Below, one piece after another: positions 58,023 through 64,000 of a stretch of 64,000 nt of DNA (the first letter of the stretch is position 1; each line of letters starts with the position of its first letter). Source of the DNA: Sporosarcina ureae (lineage in GTDB: Bacteria > Bacillota > Bacilli > Bacillales_A > Planococcaceae); assembly GCF_002101375.1 (NCBI RefSeq), contig NZ_CP015207.1:3289766-3353765 (forward strand), read 5' to 3'. The translations under genes and the position numbers were made by a program. Under the pieces are notes generated by a model. It saw only the letters and a list, made by a program, of their open reading frames with translations. It did no database searches and was not told where the DNA came from.

Positions 58023-58817
58023 TTGCTGAATAAATTGGAAGGCTATATTATCAAAAGTATCCCTTACGGAGAATCCAATAAGATTGTGACGATCTATACG
58101 AAAGAAGCGGGGAAGATCACGGCGATGGCAAGAGGTGCGAAAAAGCCTGCGAGTCGCTTAGCAGCCATTACACAAACCTTTACTCATGGCTATTTTCTTG
58201 TTCGTGCAAGCAGGGGCATGGGGTCGCTTGAGCAAGGTGAGCTCATCAGCAGTGTTCGGCACATTCGTTCGGATCTAGAGACGACGGCCTATGCGGGGTT
58301 GATTGTAGAATTGCTTGATCGTCTCACAGAATCTGAACAGCCAAATGCGAGCATATTTCGTTTGCTTGACGAGTCTTTTAATGCTCTGGAAGAGGGCTAT
58401 GACGCGGAAGCCATATCACTTTTCGTTCAGTGGAAGATGTTGCCGGTTGCAGGAATACATCCTATACTTCATGAGTGTGCAAGTTGCGGCGCTACAGAAG
58501 GAGAATTCGCTTTTTCTTTCCAACAGATAGGTTTTCTTTGTCATCGTTGCTTTAACGTCGATCCGTATATCATTCGTCTATCTCCTACACAAATCAAATT
58601 GATCCGAATGTTTTACAATGTTCCACTCGATCAGATTGGCAAACTGACGTTGAAGAAACCGACGAAGACGTTTATGGCGAAGCTTGTTTCAACGATTTAT
58701 CAAGAACAAACAGGAATCTTTCTGAAATCCAGAAAGTTCATTGAGCAACTGGAACGTACACCTGAATTGCAAAAACCAAATGAACGAACGAAAGAAAGCC
58801 CAGAAGTGGAAGGCTGA
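58023..58817 (+). CDS. recO: DNA repair protein RecO
   Basis: RecO loads RecA with RecR and anneals single strands. The 264 residues have the OB-fold N-terminus (KLEGYIIKSIPYGESNKIVTIYT), a helical domain and a zinc site (CASCGATEG with CHRCF). I choose TTG 58023, giving MLNKLEG, because it matches the B. subtilis opening and lies 8 bases after AAAGGAG; GTG 58020 directly before it is the alternative. The B. subtilis yqzL gene between era and recO is absent. Confidence 0.92.
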   Translation: MLNKLEGYIIKSIPYGESNKIVTIYTKEAGKITAMARGAKKPASRLAAITQTFTHGYFLVRASRGMGSLEQGELISSVRHIRSDLETTAYAGLIVELLDRLTESEQPNASIFRLLDESFNALEEGYDAEAISLFVQWKMLPVAGIHPILHECASCGATEGEFAFSFQQIGFLCHRCFNVDPYIIRLSPTQIKLIRMFYNVPLDQIGKLTLKKPTKTFMAKLVSTIYQEQTGIFLKSRKFIEQLERTPELQKPNERTKESPEVEG

Positions 58818-58842
58818 TGCCAACTTCTTCTGGGCTTTTTTA
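58795..58842. terminator. bidirectional terminator, recO / glyS
   Basis: AAAGCCCAGAAG (58795-58806) and CTTCTGGGCTTT (58827-58838), followed by T on the plus strand and T on the minus strand. The left arm lies in the end of recO. Confidence 0.9.
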
Positions 58843-58845
58843 TAA

Positions 58846-60225
58846 TTAAAATTGTAGGTGTTTTTGAATATATGCTGTAACGTCTTCAATAGGCATGCGT
58901 TCTTGCTCCATGGAATCACGGTGACGAACAGTCACTTGTTTGTCTTCCAACGAATCAAAGTCAAATGTAATACAGAATGGAGTTCCGATTTCATCTTGAC
59001 GACGGTAACGACGTCCGATGGATTGAGAATCATCATATTGTACTGGGAAATGCTTTGAAAGCTCCGCATATACTTGTTGTGCATCATCCGCAAGCTTTTT
59101 GGATAATGGAAGGACTGCTGCTTTGATTGGCGCTAATGCTGGGTGGAAACGAAGAACAGTACGTGTATCGCCGTCTTCAAGTTCTTCCGTATCGAATGCG
59201 TCACATAGGAAAGCCAACGTTACGCGGTCCGCACCAACGGAAGGTTCGATACAGTAAGGTACGTATTTTTCATTCGTAATTGGATCTTGGTAATGGAAGT
59301 CTTCGCCTGAATATTCCATATGACGGTTCAAATCGAAGTCCGTACGGTTAGCGATCCCCCATAGCTCTCCCCAACCAAATGGGAATTTGTATTCGATATC
59401 CACAGTTCCTTTAGAATAGTGGGATAGCTCATCTTCATTGTGTTCGCGTAGACGCATATTATCTTTCTTCAAACCAAGTTTCAATAATAATCCTTCAGAC
59501 TGGTCAATCCAGTACTTATACCATTGCTCATCTTCGCCTGGTTTACAGAAGAATTCAAGTTCCATTTGTTCGAATTCACGAGTACGGAATGTGAAGTTAC
59601 CCGGTGTGATTTCGTTACGGAAACTTTTTCCTACTTGTGCGATACCAAAAGGTACTTTCTTTCTCATAGAGCGTTGAACATTCTTGAAGTTCACGAAGAT
59701 TCCTTGTGCCGTTTCAGGACGTAGGAAAATTTCGTTCGCAGAGGAATCTGTTACGCCTTGGCTTGTTTTGAACATTAAGTTGAATTGACGGATTTCCGTA
59801 TAATCCAACGCACCACATGTAGGACATTTGATTTCGTGTTCTTGAATCAAATCGAACATTTTATCAAACGGTAGGCCATCGACGACCATTTCAATTCCCT
59901 TTGCATCCAATGCTTCTTCGATTAATTTGTCTGCACGGTGACGGGTATTACATTTTTTACAGTCGATCATCGGATCATTGAAGTTTCCGATATGACCGGA
60001 TGCTTCCCAAACTTTCGGGTTCATCAGGATTGCGGAATCAAGACCTACGTTATAAGGTGATTCCTGAATGAATTTCTGCCACCAAGCGCGTTTGATATTG
60101 TTTTTTAGTTCGACACCTAGAGGACCGTAATCCCAAGTGTTTGCCAAACCACCATAAATATCAGACCCTGGGAATACGAACCCCCGTTGTTTTGAAAGAT
60201 TGACTACTTGTTCCATAGATAACAT
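58846..60225 (-). CDS. glyS: glycine--tRNA ligase, single-chain dimeric type
   Basis: A class IIa glycyl-tRNA synthetase of 459 residues, the eukaryote/archaeal-like homodimeric form, not the bacterial alpha2beta2 GlyQ-GlyS of B. subtilis. Motifs: [20 protein letters not shown], motif 2 [26 protein letters not shown] and the anticodon-binding domain at the end. I start at ATG 60225, behind GGAGGCG; the TTG at 60240 overlaps that site. It runs opposite to its neighbours and has its own T-box. Confidence 0.95.
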   Translation of the reverse strand: MLSMEQVVNLSKQRGFVFPGSDIYGGLANTWDYGPLGVELKNNIKRAWWQKFIQESPYNVGLDSAILMNPKVWEASGHIGNFNDPMIDCKKCNTRHRADKLIEEALDAKGIEMVVDGLPFDKMFDLIQEHEIKCPTCGALDYTEIRQFNLMFKTSQGVTDSSANEIFLRPETAQGIFVNFKNVQRSMRKKVPFGIAQVGKSFRNEITPGNFTFRTREFEQMELEFFCKPGEDEQWYKYWIDQSEGLLLKLGLKKDNMRLREHNEDELSHYSKGTVDIEYKFPFGWGELWGIANRTDFDLNRHMEYSGEDFHYQDPITNEKYVPYCIEPSVGADRVTLAFLCDAFDTEELEDGDTRTVLRFHPALAPIKAAVLPLSKKLADDAQQVYAELSKHFPVQYDDSQSIGRRYRRQDEIGTPFCITFDFDSLEDKQVTVRHRDSMEQERMPIEDVTAYIQKHLQF

Positions 60226-60239
60226 TCTAAACGCCTCCA

Positions 60240-60448
60240 ATTAAAATAAGCACACGTCTCCGGACATAGATCATGTCCGGGGACGAGTGCATGATAACCC
60301 GCGGTTCCACCCCGATTGGTTTTTCAACCCACTTTCATAATGAATGTTTCAACTCCCGGCTGCCGTTTTCGTGTAGGTACAGGCTTTCACTATCCCTGTT
60401 CGCTCAAAATATACACTACTTATTGACCGTTCTTCGTTTACTTGATTC
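60240..60448 (-). promoter_or_regulatory. T-box riboswitch of glyS (glycine), reverse strand
   Basis: On the minus strand GGGTGGAACCGCGGG (60313-60299 region) is the T-box core. The specifier is likely GGC (60364-60362), a glycine codon, in the sequence GAAAACGGCAG. The terminator stem CCGGACAT/ATGTCCGG (60262-60281), extended by CGTC/GACG, is followed by TTATTTTAA. The gene downstream is glycyl-tRNA synthetase, confirming the sense. Confidence 0.9.
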
Positions 60449-60454
60449 AAAATT

Positions 60455-60483
60455 AGTTTAGCATGCTTCTCCTTTCTTCGCAA
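60455..60483 (-). promoter_or_regulatory. glyS promoter, back-to-back with ccpN
   Basis: On the minus strand TTGCGA (60483-60478) and TAAACT (60460-60455) are 17 bp apart, with TGC before the -10. Confidence 0.6.
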
Positions 60484-60506
60484 TAGCGAGCGTGTTGATA
60501 TATAAT
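60478..60506 (+). promoter_or_regulatory. ccpN promoter candidate
   Basis: A perfect TATAAT at 60501-60506; the -35 at 17 bp is TCGCAA (60478-60483), the same six bases that serve as the glyS -35 on the other strand. The -35 is weak on this strand. Confidence 0.5.
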
Positions 60507-60540
60507 TAGACAGTAAATACAACTTTGAAGTCTGAAGGCG

Positions 60541-61179
60541 GTGACATGTTTGGAATTAAATACACGTCAGAATGAAATCCTCGACATCGTCAAAGGAAAC
60601 GGTCCGATTACAGGGGAGCAAATTGCTGAGCGTTTACATTTGGCGCGCGCTACGATCCGGCCGGATTTGGCAATCTTGACGATGGCTGGATTTTTGGATG
60701 CACGACCGCGTGTAGGTTATTTCTATTCTGGCAAGAAACCTATCAAATCCGTTGCAGATGGCATGGTGGATATGATTGTAGCCAATTACCAATCGAGGCC
60801 AGTCGTCATCACTGAAAATCTATCTGTCTATGACGCGATTTGCCAGCTGTTTTTAGAAGATGTAGGTACGCTATTCGTGGTGGACCAACAGTCGTTATTG
60901 ACAGGCGTTGTGTCACGAAAGGATTTACTGAGAACGAGCATCGGAAGAACAGAATTAGAAAAGATACCCGTGCATGTCATTATGACAAGAATGCCGAATG
61001 TCACATATTGCAAAAAAGAAGACACACTCATTTCCGTTGCCAAAAAAATGATGGACAGTCAAATCGATTCATTGCCTATCGTTCAAGAGCGTGAAAAAGG
61101 ACTAGAAGTAATGGGACGGGTGACGAAAACAAATATTACTGCCGCTTTTCTTTCATTAGTGGAAGATCAAGATGTATGA
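60541..61179 (+). CDS. ccpN: gluconeogenesis repressor CcpN
   Basis: CcpN (YqzB) represses gapB and pckA in the presence of glucose in B. subtilis. The 212 residues have an N-terminal winged helix (LNTRQNEILDIVKGNGPITG, LARATIRPDLAILTMAGFLDA) and two CBS domains (MIVANYQSRPVVI to LLRTSIG, VIMTRMPNVTYC to NITAAFLS). The GTG start gives the B. subtilis length; the TTG at 60550 has a better-placed ribosome site (GGCGGTG) and is a real alternative. It lies upstream of yqfL as in B. subtilis. Confidence 0.92.
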   Translation: MTCLELNTRQNEILDIVKGNGPITGEQIAERLHLARATIRPDLAILTMAGFLDARPRVGYFYSGKKPIKSVADGMVDMIVANYQSRPVVITENLSVYDAICQLFLEDVGTLFVVDQQSLLTGVVSRKDLLRTSIGRTELEKIPVHVIMTRMPNVTYCKKEDTLISVAKKMMDSQIDSLPIVQEREKGLEVMGRVTKTNITAAFLSLVEDQDV

Positions 61180-61190
61180 GGAGTGACTGC

Positions 61191-62009
61191 ATGACAAAAT
61201 TCACATTATTTATTGTCTCCGATTCTGTCGGGGAAACTGCAGGTCTTGTGACGAAAGCGGCTGCGAGTCAATTTCGACACGATTTGGAGACGGTTTCAAT
61301 AAAAAGATTTTCGTATATAGAAGAGAATTCACAATTGGAAGAGATTGTATTCTTAGCAAAGCAACAGCAAGCATTGATTGTCTTTACCTTAGTCAAAAGC
61401 CAGATGAGAGAGCAGCTACATCTACTTTGTGAAGAATTGAAAGTACCTTTCGTAGACTTGCTCGGTCCATTGATTGAGAAGATGGGAGACCAGTTGAAAC
61501 AAGAACCATTTGAAGAGCCCGGTCTTGTCAGGAAGTTGGATGATGATTATTTTAAGAAGATTGAAGCCATCGAGTTTGCAGTTCGCTATGATGACGGAAG
61601 AGATACACGTGGCATATTGGAAGCGGATATGGTCCTAATCGGTGTATCGCGTACATCCAAAACGCCGTTATCTCAATATCTTGCGAATAAAGGTTTTAAA
61701 GTGGCCAACGTACCGCTTCTGCCAGAAGTGGACCCGCCGTCAGAACTTTTTTCTATTGATCCTGCAAAGTGCTTTGGCCTATGTATTTCCGTTGAGCAAT
61801 TGAATTCGATTCGGAAATCTCGCTTGAAGACATTAGGCTTGAAAGATGATGCAAACTATGCGAAAATAGCACGTATTCAACAAGAGATTGACTATTTCAA
61901 TGAAATTACTACACGTGTCGGTTGTGAAGTCATCGATGTGACGAATCGCGCGGTAGAAGAGACAGCCAATACGATTCTTAAAGCATTTTTAGCAAGGAAG
62001 GCCAACTGA
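61191..62009 (+). CDS. yqfL: pyruvate, phosphate dikinase / PEP synthase regulatory protein (YqfL)
   Basis: A DUF299 bifunctional ADP-dependent kinase/phosphorylase family member; B. subtilis YqfL is a partner gene of ccpN in gluconeogenic control. The 272 residues show SDSVGETAGLVTKAA and the P-loop region GVSRTSKTPLSQYLANKGFKV followed by VANVPLLPEV. ATG 61191 follows GAGGAGTGA by 4 bases; GTG or other codons upstream lie in ccpN. No PPDK gene is in the window. The yqxD gene expected before dnaG is absent. Confidence 0.93.
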   Translation: MTKFTLFIVSDSVGETAGLVTKAAASQFRHDLETVSIKRFSYIEENSQLEEIVFLAKQQQALIVFTLVKSQMREQLHLLCEELKVPFVDLLGPLIEKMGDQLKQEPFEEPGLVRKLDDDYFKKIEAIEFAVRYDDGRDTRGILEADMVLIGVSRTSKTPLSQYLANKGFKVANVPLLPEVDPPSELFSIDPAKCFGLCISVEQLNSIRKSRLKTLGLKDDANYAKIARIQQEIDYFNEITTRVGCEVIDVTNRAVEETANTILKAFLARKAN

Positions 62010-62036
62010 AAGAACTAGTTGGGTCTTCTTTTTTCT
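61996..62036 (+). terminator. terminator after yqfL
   Basis: CCAACT (62002-62007) and AGTTGG (62017-62022), extended by GAAG/CTTC, then six T. The stop codon is in the loop. Confidence 0.8.
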
Positions 62037-62128
62037 GTGTGTCTCCACTCGACTAACATGTCATAAATGTGACATAAATGCAGATACTGAAAATATTTAT
62101 AGCAAAAAATGTCGATAAAGAAGGATTT

Positions 62129-62157
62129 TTGTGAAGCGTCTAGAATTTATGTATATA
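62129..62157 (+). promoter_or_regulatory. candidate promoter of dnaG (rpoD operon)
   Basis: TTGTGA (62129-62134) and TATATA (62152-62157), 17 bp apart, 20 bp before dnaG. The upstream 62037-62128 is AT-rich with nothing else seen. Confidence 0.55.
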
Positions 62158-62176
62158 GAGTGGAAATGGTGATAGA

Positions 62177-63985
62177 ATGACAAGAATATCTGATGATACA
62201 ATTGAGGAAATCCGTTCAGGAACCGACATCGTCGATTTGATCAGCGAATATGTCCAATTAGCAAAAAGAGGTAAAAACTGGTTTGGACTTTGCCCGTTCC
62301 ATGAAGAAGGCAGTCCGTCTTTCTCTGTTTCCGAAGACAAGCAGCTTTTCCATTGTTTTGGTTGCGGCGCAAGCGGAAATGCCATCACGTTCATGATGGA
62401 TATGGAAAACCGGTCATTCATCGACTCCATCGTCAAACTAGGCAGCCGAATGGGATTAGAATTGGAGAGTTCCCAAACAGACAACCAAGCGTCAAATTCC
62501 TCGTCTAATCAAAAAATGCTGAAAGCCTACACACTGGCTGCTAATTTTTATAGCCATCTGCTCTTAAACACCATAGAAGGCGAAAAAGCATTAGAATATC
62601 TAGAAAAAAGAGGATTTACGCGTGACGAGATAGAACAGTATGAAATAGGATGGTCTCCCATTCAATCAGATGCCTTATCGGCACTGCTAAAGAGACAAGG
62701 TTTTGATATGAAGGAAATGGAAACGGCAGGGCTTTGTTTCCATAAAGAAGATGGCTCAGGTTATTTTGACCGTTTCAGAGGAAGGATCATGTTTCCGATT
62801 CAGGATGATAATGGTGCAACAATCGCATTCTCCGGCAGAAGGTTGGAGGATTCTTCTTCTGACGCTAAATATATCAATAGTCCAGAAACTCCCGTCTTTG
62901 AAAAGAGTAAGGTTTTGTTTAATTTTCACCGTGCACGTCTTAATGTTCGAAAAACGGGTAAAGTAGTATTATTCGAAGGTTTCATGGATACGATTGCAGC
63001 AGATCGTGGCGGAATAGGAAATACAGTGGCTGTTATGGGTACTGCATTGTCCGCGCATCATATCGTGAAATTGAAGCGAATGGCAAAAAAGATCGTCATT
63101 TGCTGCGATGGTGACTCAGCTGGCTGGGGGGCTGCCAAACGATTTGCTGACCAATTAATGGATAGCGGAATGGATGTACTGATTGCCACCTTACCTGATA
63201 AAATGGATCCTGATGATTATATCAGTCAGCATGGTTCAGAAGTATTTTCAGAAAAGGTGCTTGATCAAGCGTTATCTTATATTTCTTTCGTAGCGGCCTA
63301 CTATAGAAGAGATAAGAATTTATCCGTTGATCATGATATCAAGCAATATGTACACGAAGTATTTGACGAACTGGCTCACCGTTGTTCTCCTATCGAGAAG
63401 GATTTATTGATCCAGCAACTCCACAATGAAACACATGCTTCAAAAGAGTCACTTGGTCAAGAATTCACCAAGTCGATTGCTAAGAAAGCGAAACAATCAC
63501 GAGATACAAGTCCTGATGAAGGCAGAATTGTACAAGTTACGAGAGCCCCGGTGAATCGTGCGGAAACAGATCGTGCGGAACAATTACTTCTTGCGCATCT
63601 GCTGATGGACGCAGATCTATTCGAGGAAAAACGACTGGAACTTCAAGATTTATTTGTGCGAGATGATATCATCAAAATATTCTTTAAGTTAGCAGCGTTT
63701 TATGAACAATATGATTTGCCAAACTATCAGCGATTTGCAGAAACGTTGGAAGACCGGCAACTAAAGAAAGTAGTCATGGAAGCCATCTTAACTGAACGTT
63801 CACAGGAGCATATTACACAAGAAGTGAATGACTGTATCCGTCATTTGAAAAAAAATCAAATCAAACGTCTAATTGATCAAAAACGACATGAATCAAAAGA
63901 AGCAGAAAAAAGGAACGACCTACTGAAAGCAATGGAGTTGGCCTCGGAAGTAATCCAGCTTGTGAGATCGTTAAAGGTTCTGTAA
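62177..63985 (+). CDS. dnaG: DNA primase DnaG
   Basis: DnaG makes RNA primers for replication. The 602 residues have the CHC2 zinc ribbon with Cys39, His42, Cys60 and Cys63 (CPFHEEGSPSFS and FHCFGC), the primase core (FDRFRGRIMFPIQDDNG), the TOPRIM domain (VVLFEGFMDTIAADRGG and IVICCDGDSAGWGAA, then DKMDPDDYI) and a C-terminal helicase-binding domain. ATG 62177 has a modest GGTGAT. It is usually followed by rpoD (sigA). Confidence 0.97.
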   Translation: MTRISDDTIEEIRSGTDIVDLISEYVQLAKRGKNWFGLCPFHEEGSPSFSVSEDKQLFHCFGCGASGNAITFMMDMENRSFIDSIVKLGSRMGLELESSQTDNQASNSSSNQKMLKAYTLAANFYSHLLLNTIEGEKALEYLEKRGFTRDEIEQYEIGWSPIQSDALSALLKRQGFDMKEMETAGLCFHKEDGSGYFDRFRGRIMFPIQDDNGATIAFSGRRLEDSSSDAKYINSPETPVFEKSKVLFNFHRARLNVRKTGKVVLFEGFMDTIAADRGGIGNTVAVMGTALSAHHIVKLKRMAKKIVICCDGDSAGWGAAKRFADQLMDSGMDVLIATLPDKMDPDDYISQHGSEVFSEKVLDQALSYISFVAAYYRRDKNLSVDHDIKQYVHEVFDELAHRCSPIEKDLLIQQLHNETHASKESLGQEFTKSIAKKAKQSRDTSPDEGRIVQVTRAPVNRAETDRAEQLLLAHLLMDADLFEEKRLELQDLFVRDDIIKIFFKLAAFYEQYDLPNYQRFAETLEDRQLKKVVMEAILTERSQEHITQEVNDCIRHLKKNQIKRLIDQKRHESKEAEKRNDLLKAMELASEVIQLVRSLKVL

Positions 63986-63990
63986 GGAGG
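63984..63990 (+). promoter_or_regulatory. Shine-Dalgarno of the next gene (rpoD expected)
   Basis: AAGGAGG overlaps the dnaG stop and points to a gene starting just past the window. By synteny this would be the primary sigma factor gene. Confidence 0.6.
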
Positions 63991-64000
63991 TATAGTCACT

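Overview
The window is 64 kb of densely packed core chromosome from a low-to-moderate-GC, endospore-forming Firmicute. Gene order follows the Bacillus subtilis yrv-yrr-yqe-yqf region closely. Several traits point away from Bacillus proper and towards the Planococcaceae, with Sporosarcina-like genera my best guess: a single-chain glycyl-tRNA synthetase, deoC between mtaB and rpsU, an uninterrupted sigK beside yqeG, and the loss of several B. subtilis neighbours (yrrN/yrrO, yqeY, yqzL, yqxD, comER). Sporulation genes (sigK, gpr, spoIIP, yqfC, yqfD), competence genes (comEA, comEB, comEC) and a sigma-W-type promoter all fit a Bacillales member. The genus call is inference.

Layout. 1-5.5 kb: 3' part of nadA, a T-box-controlled proBA operon, a branched-chain aminotransferase and a lipoprotein. 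5.5-21.8 kb: rarA (reverse strand) divergent from cymR-iscS-mnmA-TPR-recD2; a T-box alaS; then yrzL-ruvX-yrzB, mltG, trmR, udk, greA, yrrS and mtnN, a mix of tRNA modification, cell-wall, nucleotide and sulfur metabolism. 21.8-31.5 kb: a 26-codon membrane microprotein gene, sigK on the reverse strand, then the long yqeG-yqeH-aroE-yhbY-nadD-yqeK-rsfS-yqeM run (ribosome biogenesis, NAD and shikimate) and the comE DNA-uptake operon. 31.5-38.6 kb: small reverse-strand genes (yqzM, an unknown 54-residue protein, rpsT), holA, the spore genes gpr and spoIIP, lepA and hemW. 38.6-46.5 kb: the CIRCE-controlled hrcA-grpE-dnaK-dnaJ heat-shock operon continuing into prmA-rsmE-mtaB. 46.5-53.6 kb: deoC, rpsU, an 0.8-kb gene-free gap holding two related structured repeats, the sigma-W-type nfeD-floA operon, yqfC-yqfD and phoH. 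53.7-64 kb: pgpH-ybeY-dgkA-cdd-era-recO, an inverted T-box glyS, ccpN-yqfL, and dnaG, which ends just before the Shine-Dalgarno of the next gene (rpoD expected).

How it works together. Most of the window is housekeeping: translation (three T-box-sensed genes or operons for Pro, Ala and Gly, ribosomal proteins S20 and S21, GTPases YqeH, Era and LepA, rRNA and tRNA modification), replication and repair (rarA, recD2, holA, recO, dnaG), and envelope homeostasis (nfeD-floA, dgkA, mltG). No mobile element with a transposase, CRISPR array, prophage, tRNA or rRNA gene was seen. The least ordinary stretches are the twin intergenic repeats where yqeY is expected, a perfect palindrome flanked by 9-bp direct repeats at the yqeG promoter, a terminator whose 3' arm is the yqfC ribosome-binding site, and two strongly initiated small genes of unknown function.
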